Positions 53,422 through 61,895 are shown, counted from the first letter of the stretch. The stretch is DNA of 64,000 nucleotides from Falsiroseomonas sp051860665 (GCF_051860665.1 NZ_JBHYDM010000001.1:62001-126000); one strand, 5' to 3'. Translations and numbers: made by a program. Notes: a model not told the origin generated them from the sequence alone.

Positions 53422-53832
53422 ATGCGCATCGCCCTTCTGCTTCTGGCCCTCCTGCTCTCGCCGCCCGCCGCGGCGCAGACGCAGCGTTTCTACGACAGCC
53501 AGGGCCGCGCCACCGGCCGGGCGGAGATGCGGGGCGATACAACGCGCTTCTATGACAGCCAGGGCCGCGCCACCGGGCGCAGCGAAACGCGCAGCGGCGT
53601 CACGCGCCACTACGATGCGCAAGGCCGCAGCACCGGCCGCAGCGAGGATCGCGGGACTACGCAGCGGCACTACGATGCCCAGGGCCGCTCGACCGGCCGC
53701 AGTGAATTCCGGGACAGCACGCGGCGGGACTATGACGCGAGTGGCCGCAGCCAGGGCCGCGCCGAGACCCGCGGCGACACCACCCGCTTCTACGACAGCC
53801 AGGGCCGCAGCACCGGCCGCATCCAGAAGTAG
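53422..53832 (+). CDS. Secreted 20-residue-repeat protein
   Basis: This 136-residue protein has a signal peptide of about 19-21 residues (MRIALLLLALLLSPPAAAQ). The rest is five full 20-residue repeats and a 15-residue remnant. The consensus is R-[FH]-Y-D-[SA]-Q-G-R-[AS]-T-G-R-[SA]-E-x-R with four variable residues. It is rich in Arg, Gly, Asp and Thr and has no cysteine. The pattern recalls YD-type or beta-hairpin repeats, but I cannot assign a family. It should be exported and may bind a surface or nucleic acid. Stop TAG abuts the stop of the WD40 gene. Confidence 0.85.
   Translation: MRIALLLLALLLSPPAAAQTQRFYDSQGRATGRAEMRGDTTRFYDSQGRATGRSETRSGVTRHYDAQGRSTGRSEDRGTTQRHYDAQGRSTGRSEFRDSTRRDYDASGRSQGRAETRGDTTRFYDSQGRSTGRIQK
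53485..53829 (+). repeat. 60-bp tandem repeats inside the secreted repeat protein
   Basis: Units begin at 53485, 53545, 53605, 53665, 53725 and 53785. The first five are 60 bp and the last is 45 bp. Each begins with a CGCxxCTAYGAC-like block coding R-x-Y-D. Nucleotide identity is high in the first half of each unit and lower in the second half, showing amplification by duplication and later drift. Confidence 0.9.
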
Positions 53833-55086
53833 CTACCGCGTCGCGGCTTCGAGGAAATCGAGCAGCGCCGAAAGCTCCTCCGCATTGCCCACGGTCTGGA
53901 TCGGCATGCGCGTGCCCGGTGTCACCTCATCGGGTCCGCGGGTAAAGAGATCCGCCACCGTCTCCCGCGTCCAGACGATGTCGCCGCGCGACAGGCGTTC
54001 GGAATAGGCATAGCCCGGCAGGGACCCCATGCGGCGGCCGAAGATCCCGTGCAGATGCGGGCCGGCCATGGGCGGCGCATCGGCCGTCAGCGCGTGGCAG
54101 GCGGCGCAGGCGCGGAAGGCGCGGGCGCCCTGCGGGTGCAGGCCGGCCGGCACCGCCTCCGCGGCAGGGCCTTCCACCGGACCCATCGGGCGGCCGGTCG
54201 CCGCATTCCAGCGGCGCACGCGCCGATCCGTCCCGCCCGTGAACAGGCTGTTCCCATCCGGCGCCCAGGCCACGGACCAGACCGGCAGGCCCGGCCCTTC
54301 CAGCGTATGGCGCAGCCGCAGCCTCGCCACCTCCCAGACCGTGACGCTGCCGCCGAGGCCGGCGGCGGCCAGCTGCGTGCCGTCCGGCGAGGCGGCGAGC
54401 GCCACGATCGGACGCGCGCCGGCCTGCACCTCTCGCACCGCGCCATCGGGCGCGACCAGGCGCAGCGCGCCCTCCGCCCCGCCCACCGCCAGCAGGCCGT
54501 GCGGCAGCGCCGCCAGCGCGTTCAGCGGCAGGCCGAATTCGGCCAGGGTGCGTGGCGCCTCCCCCTCCGGCCAAAGGCGCAAGGTGCCGTCGAAGCCGGC
54601 GGTGGCCACCATCCCGTCGCTGCGGAAGGCCACCGCATTCACCTGGCCCTGATGCCCCAGCAGGACCCGCGCGGCGCTTCCCAAAAGATCCCAGATCCGC
54701 GCCGTGCCGTCCCAGGAGGCCGAGGCCAGGCGCCCGCCGTTCGCGGCCAGTCCCGCCACCGGCCCGTCATGTCCCGTGAGAACGCGCGCGGGCTCCGGCC
54801 CCGGCCGGGGCGGCCAGAGCGCCACCAGCCCATCCTCCCCGCTGCTGGCCAATCCCCCGCCGGGCAGCGCCGCCAGGGCGTTCACCGCGCCCTGGTGCCA
54901 GCGCAGCACCGCCTGCGCCCGCAGCCCATCCGGCGCCCAGAGGATGATGGCCTGGTCGAAGCCGGCCGAGGCCAGGCCGCCATCCTCCGCCACCGCCAGG
55001 GCCCGCACCGGGCCGCCATGCACGGCCTCCTGCGCCGCAAGCGGCAGGGGCAGCAGCAAGGCGAGGAGAAGGGACAGGATCCGCAT
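53833..55086 (-). CDS. Secreted WD40-repeat protein fused to a c-type cytochrome domain
   Basis: This 417-residue protein has a signal peptide (MRILSLLLALLLPLPLAA). About seven WD-like blades follow (residues 22-300), each ending near LASAGFDQAIILW, LASSGEDGLVALW, LASASWDGTARIW, VATAGFDGTLRLW or LFTGGTDRRVRRW. The C-terminal part (about 315-417) is a cytochrome c domain with haem motif FRACAACHAL and a distal TPGTRMPIQTV segment giving a Met ligand. It should be periplasmic. A role in electron transfer on a protein scaffold is likely, but the partner is unknown. Confidence 0.9.
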   Translation of the reverse strand: MRILSLLLALLLPLPLAAQEAVHGGPVRALAVAEDGGLASAGFDQAIILWAPDGLRAQAVLRWHQGAVNALAALPGGGLASSGEDGLVALWPPRPGPEPARVLTGHDGPVAGLAANGGRLASASWDGTARIWDLLGSAARVLLGHQGQVNAVAFRSDGMVATAGFDGTLRLWPEGEAPRTLAEFGLPLNALAALPHGLLAVGGAEGALRLVAPDGAVREVQAGARPIVALAASPDGTQLAAAGLGGSVTVWEVARLRLRHTLEGPGLPVWSVAWAPDGNSLFTGGTDRRVRRWNAATGRPMGPVEGPAAEAVPAGLHPQGARAFRACAACHALTADAPPMAGPHLHGIFGRRMGSLPGYAYSERLSRGDIVWTRETVADLFTRGPDEVTPGTRMPIQTVGNAEELSALLDFLEAATR

Positions 55087-55155
55087 GCATCACAGGATGG
55101 CGCCTCCGCGCCGCTGGTCTAGCCTCTTCGCGCAACCAGACGGGAATGTGCGGGC

Positions 55156-55920
55156 ATGACGATCGAGGCAGAGGTGTTCTGGGCGCGGCTGACCGCCGCG
55201 GAGATCCAGGCGCGGGCGACGCCGGACACGGTGGTGCTGATCCCAGTCGCCTCGATCGAGCAGCACGGCCCGCACCTGGCGGTGGGCGTGGATACGGTGC
55301 TGGCCACGGCGGTGGCGGAACGCACGGCGCGGCGGCTGCTGGCGGGCGGCACCCCGGCGCTGGTCACCCCCACCATCTGGTCCGGCCTGGCCGAGCACCA
55401 CATGGCCTTCGGCGGCACCATGACGCTGGACCTGGCCACCTTCTCCGCCCTGGTGGGCGGCATCGCCCGCAGCGTGGCGCGGCACGGGTTTCGGCGCATC
55501 GCCCTGGTCAATGGCCATGGCGGCAATACCGAGGCGGTGGCCAGCGCCGCCATCGAGCTGACGCGCAGCCTCGGCGTGCCGGTGGTGGGGCTGACCTATT
55601 GGCTCGCCAATGCCGACACTTTCGGGCCGATCCTGGAAAGCCAGCCCAATGTCATGCATGCCTGCGAGGCCGAGACCTCGATGATGATGGCACTCGCCCC
55701 GGATTGCGTGCGGGTGGACCGCATCCAGGCCGCCGTGCCCAAGCGGTTTGCCCCGCCCGCCCCGCCCGGCTTCAAGCGCAGCCGTCCCTTTGCCGAGATG
55801 ACCGATACCGGCGTGATCGGCGACCCGCGGACCGCGAGTGCCGAGAAGGGCGAGCGCCTGCTGGAGGCGGCGGCGAAGCGCCTGGCGGAGGAATTTTCGC
55901 GGCCGGAGCTTTGGGCCTAG
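55156..55920 (+). CDS. Creatininase-family amidohydrolase
   Basis: This 254-residue enzyme has the metal-site motifs of the creatininase/MftE family: VASIEQHGPHLAVGVDT near residue 32 (Glu, His, Asp), VNGHGGNTEAV near 117 (His) and MHACEAETSMMM near 172 (Glu). It also has HHMAFGGTMTLD near 80. Members hydrolyse cyclic amides such as creatinine or formamides, or trim peptides. The surrounding hydantoinases and carbamoylase favour a small cyclic amide, but this is inference. The next gene begins 9 bp after the stop, behind AGGAGG. Confidence 0.92.
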   Translation: MTIEAEVFWARLTAAEIQARATPDTVVLIPVASIEQHGPHLAVGVDTVLATAVAERTARRLLAGGTPALVTPTIWSGLAEHHMAFGGTMTLDLATFSALVGGIARSVARHGFRRIALVNGHGGNTEAVASAAIELTRSLGVPVVGLTYWLANADTFGPILESQPNVMHACEAETSMMMALAPDCVRVDRIQAAVPKRFAPPAPPGFKRSRPFAEMTDTGVIGDPRTASAEKGERLLEAAAKRLAEEFSRPELWA

Positions 55921-55929
55921 GAGGTGATG

Positions 55930-56694
55930 ATGTTTCCTCGCCCGCGTCGCCGGCCGCTTTTGCCGGGCTTCCTCCTGCTGGCGGCGTTGCTCGCGCCGCG
56001 CGCTCACGTGGCGCAGGAGGCGCGCGAGGCGCCCGAGGTCATCACGGTCGAGGTCGCGGGCCGCACCTTCCGCCTGCCGCTCGCCTACCTCCCGGCGCGC
56101 CCACCGGCGGAGGCGCTGGAGCGGATGCGACGGCAGCAGGTGAATCGCTGGAACAGCTTCGGCTTCGCCTTCCAGATGCCCGGCGGCCAGCCGCTGAGCG
56201 CGCCCATCGCCACCACGGGACGGCTTTATCTGCGGCCGGAGGAGATGCGGCCCGGCGAGCCGGAGGGCTACGCCGTCCTCATCTCGCCCGTTTTGCGCGT
56301 GCAGGAGTGGCGCGAGGGCATGCCCGCCGAATGGCGTATCACGACCCCAGAGCGGCGGCTTCGGAACAGACTGCTCGATACGAGTCAGTATGAGTACGGC
56401 ACGCGCGCGGGAATGATCGAGATACGCCCCCCACCCGGTCTCAGGCCTCTGGGCGTCCTCTACTACGGCTCGCGTTACTACCCGGAATTGGCATCAGTAC
56501 CGACATTTCTGATGAGCTGCACGCTTGATCACGCCGGCGCGCCGAACCTCAAAATTTGCCGCGGCGACGTCATTGATGAGGAATTGGGCCTGACCTTTCT
56601 CATGACGATCCCCGATCGCCGCATCGAGGACATCTTCGACATCGTCCGGCAGGCGATCGTGCTGCTGCAGAGTTGGGAAGTCCGGCAGCCCTAG
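55930..56694 (+). CDS. Putative secreted protein of unknown function
   Basis: This 254-residue protein has an N-terminal signal-like segment (PLLPGFLLLAALLAPRAHVAQ). I do not recognise a family. A central region has FAFQMPGGQPLSAP, and later segments include VLYYGSRYYPELA, an FLMSCTLDHAGAPNLKICRGDVIDEE stretch with two cysteines that may pair, and an IFDIVRQAIVLLQSW helix. AGGAGG lies 5 nt before ATG 55930, which picks this start over GTG 55924 and ATG 55927. GC content falls in the second half. It may be co-transcribed with the creatininase-like gene. Confidence 0.65.
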   Translation: MFPRPRRRPLLPGFLLLAALLAPRAHVAQEAREAPEVITVEVAGRTFRLPLAYLPARPPAEALERMRRQQVNRWNSFGFAFQMPGGQPLSAPIATTGRLYLRPEEMRPGEPEGYAVLISPVLRVQEWREGMPAEWRITTPERRLRNRLLDTSQYEYGTRAGMIEIRPPPGLRPLGVLYYGSRYYPELASVPTFLMSCTLDHAGAPNLKICRGDVIDEELGLTFLMTIPDRRIEDIFDIVRQAIVLLQSWEVRQP

Positions 56695-56978
56695 GCTGGG
56701 CAGCGCATCCAGATGCCGGTGGCGGAGCCGCCCGGCACACCGACGGTACTCTCGCGCCAAGTCCCACGGATGCCAGGTCGCACCGCATTCGCAGAGGTGA
56801 CGCAGAGCAGGCCCGCCTCGCTATTCGGCAGCACCCCGCCGATAGCGGCATTGACCGAGGTCATGCGGGCGTGGGCCATGTAGCCGCCCAGAACGATGCC
56901 GCCTGCAAGGAACCCGGCGGCGAAGGAGGCAATGCGCGCGATTTGCACGGGCGGTTCTTTCGTTGACGTCGTCACCAT
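56691..56978 (-). CDS. Small single-pass membrane protein of unknown function
   Basis: This is a possible 95-residue protein with one hydrophobic helix (IARIASFAAGFLAGGIVLGGYMAHA, about residues 14-38) and a C-terminal tail holding two cysteines. I do not recognise it. ATG 57008 would add 10 residues. A good AAGGAGGTG lies at 57018-57026 but is too far from either start. The stop overlaps that of the convergent secreted-protein gene. GC content is lower here than around it. Confidence 0.4.
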   Translation of the reverse strand: MVTTSTKEPPVQIARIASFAAGFLAGGIVLGGYMAHARMTSVNAAIGGVLPNSEAGLLCVTSANAVRPGIRGTWRESTVGVPGGSATGIWMRCPA

Positions 56979-57140
56979 GGCAGCCGCGGCACGGATCCGC
57001 CACTGCATTACGTTGGCGCATCACCTCCTTCGCACGTGCCATCCCTCAGGCCCTTCCGCTGAACCAGGTCCGCAAACGACATCCTCGCCGCCATCTGGCA
57101 CCTCCGCCTCCGTAGCCAGCGGATCGGAGAGGACAGGACG

Positions 57141-58865
57141 CTAGGCCACGATATCCGCCGCCGTCAGCTGCCCCCGGGTCAGCCCCGCCAGCAGCACGCC
57201 GTCACCATCGCCGAGGTCGATGCGCAGCCCGTCGGTCACCTGCACCGCCAGCGCCAGGATCGCGCTGGCGCTGCGGCCGAAGCCGGTGAGCGCCAGCAGG
57301 TCCGTGCCGCTGACGAAATCCTCGATGCGGTCGAAATCGTCGCCGTGGCGCAGCACGAAGAGGTCCGCCCCGGCGCCGCCCAGCAGCGTGTCATTGCCGC
57401 CGCGGCCTTCCAGCAGATCGGCGCCCTCGCGCCCCTCCAGCCGGTTCGCCAGCGCATTGCCGGTCATCAGATTGCCCAGCGCATTGCCGATGCCGGTGAC
57501 GGCCCCGGCGCGGAGCACCAGCGCCTCCACTTGGTCGGGCAGGGTGACGCTGGAGGCCGCGCCGACCACGGTATCCGTGCCCTGGCCCGCCACCTCCCGC
57601 ACCACATCGCCGGAGGACTCCACCAGGTAGCGGTCATGGCCGGTGCCGCCGGCCAGGGTATCGGCGCCGGACCCGCCATCCAGCACATCGTCCCCGGCGC
57701 GACCCTCCAGCAGGTCCCGCCCGGCGCCGCCGGAAAGCTGGTTCATTGCGTCATTGCCCGACAGCGTATCCGCCCCCGCGCCGCCCAGCGCATTCTCCAC
57801 GAGTGAGGCCGCATTGTCCTGGAACAGCAGGGCATTGAAGACATTGCCGCGGGCCATCGCCTCCTGCCCCGCCCGCGTGTCCAGCCGCGCCAGCTGGTCG
57901 GAGGAGGTGACGGACCAGGCGCCCGGCGCCAGGTCCACCTTCACGCCGCCGGCATAGGCGGAAAGGTCGTAGGTATCGATGCCGCCGCCATCCCAGATGG
58001 TCAGGAACACCCGGTTGGCGCCCGGCGCGCCCTGGCCGATGCCGTCGATCAGCGTCTCCCCGGTCGCGGGGTTCCAGCTGTAGCGGGTATGGCCGGCGCG
58101 GGCGGTATAGTCTGCACCGTAGAGGTGCTGCAGCGCCGCGATATCCAGCATCATCCAGCTTTGCGCGTAGTCGTAGGTGCCGTTGGTATAGCCGGTGGTG
58201 GTCGCCAGCCCCTCATGCGAGCGATAGGACATGACGGAGAATTCCATCATGTCCCATTCCAGCGGCATGGCGCCGAAGCCGTTGGCGGCCTCGTGCGGGT
58301 GCTTCAGGCCGAGGCTGTGGCCCAGCTCATGCACCGCGACCAGGAAGCCGTAGCTGCCCAGCGTCGGCGTGACATAGGCGCTGCGGCCGCCGAACCAGAC
58401 ATCGCCGCCCTCCCGCCCATTCGGGTAATAGGCCCAGGCGGTGGAGGGGACGGAGGATTTGGCGACGCGGATATCGGCGGTCCAGTCCTCCCGCGCCTCG
58501 ACGATGGCGAGGTTGGTGAAGCCGGTGACGGAGACGCCGGGGCTGCCGGGGCCGCCGCTCGCCTCGCCCACCAGGATCTTGCGCACCGCGTCGCGCATCA
58601 TGGCGCTGACGGGGGCGAAGCCGCGGGTGGGCTCGCTGGTGCCGTACCAGGCCTCGTAGTCGTTGGAACTGTCCGGGAAGGCGAAGCTGAGGGGGTCGCC
58701 CATGTCCCAGGCATAGCCGCTCAGCAGCCCATCCACCCCGGCATGGCCGGAGGAGGTGAACTGGAACCGCGGCGCGGTTTCCTGCGGCTGATCCGCACGC
58801 AGCGTGCCGCTGGCGGCGGCGCCGCCATCGGAGGCCCCGTTATGGGGCGCACAAAGCCAGCACAT
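57141..58865 (-). CDS. Serralysin-like RTX metalloprotease
   Basis: This 574-residue exported protease has the M10 zinc motif VAVHELGHSLGLKHPHEAA near residue 178 with three His ligands and catalytic Glu. The Met-turn is FSVMSYRSHEG near 210. Glycine-rich RTX nonapeptides follow from about 370 (GGAGADTLSGNDAMNQLSGG, DVLDGGSGADTLAGGTGHD and later LLEGRGGNDTLLGGAGADLF), which bind calcium. The last about 60 residues form the usual type I secretion region. No N-terminal signal peptide is present, and none is expected. A type I secretion system is not in the window. ATG 58865 gives the start MCWLCAPHN. Confidence 0.94.
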   Translation of the reverse strand: MCWLCAPHNGASDGGAAASGTLRADQPQETAPRFQFTSSGHAGVDGLLSGYAWDMGDPLSFAFPDSSNDYEAWYGTSEPTRGFAPVSAMMRDAVRKILVGEASGGPGSPGVSVTGFTNLAIVEAREDWTADIRVAKSSVPSTAWAYYPNGREGGDVWFGGRSAYVTPTLGSYGFLVAVHELGHSLGLKHPHEAANGFGAMPLEWDMMEFSVMSYRSHEGLATTTGYTNGTYDYAQSWMMLDIAALQHLYGADYTARAGHTRYSWNPATGETLIDGIGQGAPGANRVFLTIWDGGGIDTYDLSAYAGGVKVDLAPGAWSVTSSDQLARLDTRAGQEAMARGNVFNALLFQDNAASLVENALGGAGADTLSGNDAMNQLSGGAGRDLLEGRAGDDVLDGGSGADTLAGGTGHDRYLVESSGDVVREVAGQGTDTVVGAASSVTLPDQVEALVLRAGAVTGIGNALGNLMTGNALANRLEGREGADLLEGRGGNDTLLGGAGADLFVLRHGDDFDRIEDFVSGTDLLALTGFGRSASAILALAVQVTDGLRIDLGDGDGVLLAGLTRGQLTAADIVA

Positions 58866-59105
58866 GGCTTCAACAGTCCGGATCGTCCGGCGCCTCGGCC
58901 CGCGGCGTCGTCCGGGGCCGCTTTTGCGGCCGGGGAGTCACCCGGTGCCTGCCCTCCGCATGTTGCGGGGCCAAGTCGCAAGGCCCGCGCCGGCAGGCCC
59001 CGCCGGCACATCATGGGGCGGCGGGGTGAACCAGGCGTGAACGCGGCGCGCGCGCGTCAGCCCGGTTGCAGCCTGCCGCCGGCTGCGCTACCCGAGGGCC
59101 GGCAT

Positions 59106-59180
59106 TGGGGCGTCGCCAAGCGGTAAGGCAGCGGTTTTTGGTACCGCCATTCCCAGGTTCGAATCCTGGCGCCCCAGCCA
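59106..59180 (+). tRNA. tRNA-Gln (anticodon TTG), CCA encoded
   Basis: The 75-nt sequence folds as a tRNA. The acceptor stem is TGGGGCG with CGCCCCA, and the anticodon stem is GCGGT with ACCGC around the 7-nt loop TTTTGGT. The T-arm is CCAGG-TTCGAAT-CCTGG. The anticodon TTG reads CAA (and CAG by wobble). Discriminator G and an encoded CCA (59178-59180) end it. Confidence 0.95.
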
Positions 59181-59239
59181 ATCCCCCGACACGTCACGCT
59201 TCCTGCACATGCGCCAGGCAGCCCTTTCGCACGGCCGCC

Positions 59240-59268
59240 TTGCCTCCCCAATCACATAAAGATATGTT
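59240..59268 (+). promoter_or_regulatory. Predicted sigma-70-type promoter of the metE transcript
   Basis: TTGCCT (59240-59245) and TATGTT (59263-59268) are separated by 17 bp in an A/T-rich patch. Transcription would begin near 59275, just where the cobalamin riboswitch starts. The position match supports the call, but the boxes are imperfect. Confidence 0.5.
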
Positions 59269-59275
59269 GATATGG

Positions 59276-59480
59276 CGTTGGTCCCGCGCGAGCGGGTGAA
59301 AAGGGAACGCCGTGCGGGGCCTCGGCCCCAAGTCGGCGGCTGCCCCAGCAACTGTCGGCGGCGAGATGCCGGCCATCACGCCCCGCCCCTCGGCCGGGCG
59401 GGCCACTGCGGGGGGCACACCCCCGCGGGAAGGCCAGGCCGGCACCCATGACCCGCGAGCCAGGAGACCTGCCAGCGCCG
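59276..59480 (+). ncRNA. Cobalamin (B12) riboswitch
   Basis: The leader of metE carries the conserved blocks of the adenosylcobalamin aptamer in order. These are GGGTGAAAAGGGAACGCCGTG near 59294-59314, GCTGCCCCAGCAACTGT near 59339-59355, CACTGC near 59404-59409, GGGAAGGCC near 59427-59435, and the B12 box GAGCCAGGAGACCTGCC (59457-59473). About 70 nt follow before the start codon. They can hold the expression platform. CCACC near 59500 could pair with GGTG upstream of the Shine-Dalgarno. B12 should lower expression. Confidence 0.93.
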
Positions 59481-59550
59481 CGGACCCGCACCGGGCCGCG
59501 CCACCTTCTGCCGCCGGGCTGTGGGGACCGGGGGTGAGGAGATTCTTGCG

Positions 59551-61815
59551 ATGACCATCGCCGCCAATCTCGGCTATCCGCGCATCGGGCCGCGCCGGGA
59601 GCTGAAATCCGCCCTCGAATCCCATTGGGCCGGCCAGACGACGGAGGCCGAGCTTCTGGCCTCTGCCGAGGCCCTGCGCGCCGCCAGCCGCGCCCTGCAG
59701 CAGGGCGCCGGCATCAACCACATCCCCTCGGGCGACTTCGCGCTCTACGACCATGTGCTGGACACCGCCTGCGCCCTCGGCGCGGTGCCGCCCGGCTATG
59801 GCTGGTCCGGCGAGGGGCCGGTCCCGCTCGCCACCCATTTCGCCCTCGCCCGCGGCGCCCAGGACAGGCCGGCGCTGGAGATGACCAAGTGGTTCGACAC
59901 CAACTACCACTACCTGGTCCCCCGCCTGACCCCCGCCACCCGCTTCCGGCTGACCCGCAACCCCTGGGCCGATGCGGTGCGGGAGGGGCTGGCGCTGGGC
60001 ACCCGCACGCGGCCGGTGCTGCTCGGCCCGGTCTCCTTCCTGCTGCTGTCCAGGGCCGAGGATGTCCGGCCGCTGGAGCTGCTGCCGGCGCTGCTGCCGG
60101 TCTATGCCGAAATCCTGCGCGGCATCGCGGAGGCCGGCGCCAGCTGGGTGCAGATCGACGAGCCCTGCCTGGTGACGGACCTGCCGCTGGGCGCCGAGGC
60201 CGCCTATGCCGCCGCCTATCGCGCCCTCGCGAATGCCGCCCCCGGCCTCGACACTTTGGTCGCCACCTATTTCGGTGCGCTGCGCGAGAACCTGCCCTTC
60301 GTGGCGGAGCTGCCTGTCTCCGGCCTGCATATCGACCTGGTGCGCGCGCCGGGGCAGCTGGAGGATGTGCTGGCGGCGCTGCCGGCGGATCGCTGGCTCT
60401 CGCTCGGCCTGGTCGATGGCCGGAACGTGTGGCGCTGCGACCTGCGCCGGGCGCTCGGCCTGGCGCAGCGGGCGGCCGCCAGCGGGCGGCCGAAGCGGCT
60501 GATGGTCGCGCCCTCCTGCTCCCTGCTGCATGTGCCGCACAGCCTGAAGCTGGAGACGGCGCTGGACCCAGCGCTGGCCCGGCGCCTGGCCTTCGCGCAG
60601 GAGAAGCTGGCCGAGGTCGCCTGCCTGGCGCGCGGGCTGGATGAGGGCGAGGCCGCCATCGCACCGCAGCTGCGCGCCAGCGATGCCGCCGCGGCCGAGG
60701 CGCCGCCCCGCGACCCCTCCGTCGCCGCCCGCCTGGCCGCCCTGACCCCCGCCATGACCCGGCGCCAGAGCCCCTATGCCCGCCGCGCCGAGGCGCAGCA
60801 GGCGCGCTTCGACCTGCCGCAGCTGCCGGTCACCAGCATCGGGTCCTGGCCGCAGACGGCGGAGGTGCGCGCACTCCGCGCCCGCCTCGCCCGCGGGGAG
60901 ATCGGCCAGGCCGCGCATGACGCGGAGATGCAGCGCCTGACGGCGGAAGCGGTGCGCTGGCAGGAGGAGATCGGCGTCGATGTCCCCGTGCATGGCGAAT
61001 TCGAACGCAACGACATGGTGAAGTATTTTGGCGAGCAGCTGGCCGGCTATGCCTTCACGAAGCATGGCTGGGTGCAGAGCTATGGCAGCCGCTGCGTCGC
61101 GCCGCCGATCCTCTGGGGCGATGTCTCCCGCCCGCATGCCATGACGGTGCGCTGGTCCGCCTTCGCGCAGTCGCTGACCAGCCGGCCGATGAAGGGGATG
61201 CTGACCGGGCCGGTGACGCTGCTGAACTGGTCCTTCGTCCGCGACGACCTGCCGCGGGAGGAGGTGTGCCGGCAGATCGCGCTGGCGATCCGCGACGAGG
61301 TGGCGGATCTGGAGGCCGCCGGCATCGGCATGATCCAGATCGACGAGCCCGCCTTCCGCGAGGGCCTGCCGCTGCGCCAGGCGGACCGCGCGGACTACCT
61401 GCGCTGGGCCGTGGAATGCTTCCGGCTCTCCGCCGCCGTGGTGCGGGACGAGACGCAGATCCACACCCATATGTGCTACAGCGAATTCAACGACATCATC
61501 GCGGAGATCGCGGCGATGGATGCGGATGTGATCTCGATCGAGACGGCGCGCAGCGACATGGCGCTGCTGGCCGCCTTCGAGGGCTTCGCCTATCCGAACG
61601 AGATCGGCCCGGGGGTCTGGGACATCCACAGCCCGCGCGTGCCGGAGCCGGCGGAGATGGTGGCCCTGCTGCGCCGCGCGGCGCAGCGCGTGCCGGCCGG
61701 GCGGCTCTGGGTCAATCCGGATTGCGGCTGCAAGACGCGCGGCTGGGCGGAGGTGCGGCCCGCCATGGCGAACCTGGTGGCCGCCGCCCGGGCGCTGCGC
61801 GCCGAGCTGGCCTGA
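59551..61815 (+). CDS. metE: Cobalamin-independent methionine synthase MetE
   Basis: This 754-residue enzyme transfers a methyl group from methyltetrahydrofolate-triglutamate to homocysteine. It has MTIAANLGYPRIGPRRELKSALE at the start and DTNYHYLVPRLT near residue 113. In the catalytic half it shows SIGSWPQTAEVR near 430, HGEFERNDMVKYFGE near 482, GPVTLLNWSF near 552, IDEPAFREGLPLR near 595 and HTHMCYSEFNDI near 639 (zinc His and Cys). The zinc ligand NPDCGCKTRGW near 725 closes it. A B12 riboswitch lies directly upstream, so it should be made when B12 is scarce and a MetH-type enzyme cannot work. Confidence 0.97.
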   Translation: MTIAANLGYPRIGPRRELKSALESHWAGQTTEAELLASAEALRAASRALQQGAGINHIPSGDFALYDHVLDTACALGAVPPGYGWSGEGPVPLATHFALARGAQDRPALEMTKWFDTNYHYLVPRLTPATRFRLTRNPWADAVREGLALGTRTRPVLLGPVSFLLLSRAEDVRPLELLPALLPVYAEILRGIAEAGASWVQIDEPCLVTDLPLGAEAAYAAAYRALANAAPGLDTLVATYFGALRENLPFVAELPVSGLHIDLVRAPGQLEDVLAALPADRWLSLGLVDGRNVWRCDLRRALGLAQRAAASGRPKRLMVAPSCSLLHVPHSLKLETALDPALARRLAFAQEKLAEVACLARGLDEGEAAIAPQLRASDAAAAEAPPRDPSVAARLAALTPAMTRRQSPYARRAEAQQARFDLPQLPVTSIGSWPQTAEVRALRARLARGEIGQAAHDAEMQRLTAEAVRWQEEIGVDVPVHGEFERNDMVKYFGEQLAGYAFTKHGWVQSYGSRCVAPPILWGDVSRPHAMTVRWSAFAQSLTSRPMKGMLTGPVTLLNWSFVRDDLPREEVCRQIALAIRDEVADLEAAGIGMIQIDEPAFREGLPLRQADRADYLRWAVECFRLSAAVVRDETQIHTHMCYSEFNDIIAEIAAMDADVISIETARSDMALLAAFEGFAYPNEIGPGVWDIHSPRVPEPAEMVALLRRAAQRVPAGRLWVNPDCGCKTRGWAEVRPAMANLVAAARALRAELA

Positions 61816-61895
61816 ACCGGCCGGGGGGCGCGCGCCCCCTGGCTTCCCCCCGCGCCAGCCGCCATGCTGGGGATCGGTTCGGGGGGCCAAGGGAG

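Noticed and set aside
53485..53829. Regular 60-bp repeats that could suggest a CRISPR array.
   Set aside because: The repeats are contiguous with no unique spacers, keep reading frame and code a secreted protein. There are no cas genes.
58916..58931. GGCCGC-TTTT-GCGGCC hairpin upstream of the serralysin gene.
   Set aside because: No plus-strand gene ends before it and no T-tract follows. It may be a leader structure, but nothing else supports a function.
59106..59180. tRNA-Gln as an attachment site for an integrated element.
   Set aside because: No integrase gene or direct repeat of the tRNA 3' end was seen within the window. The flanks are ordinary chromosomal genes.
61824..61839. A 16-bp GC palindrome just after metE as a terminator.
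   Set aside because: It has no loop to speak of and no T-tract. A run of G and C in such GC-rich DNA easily gives this by chance.
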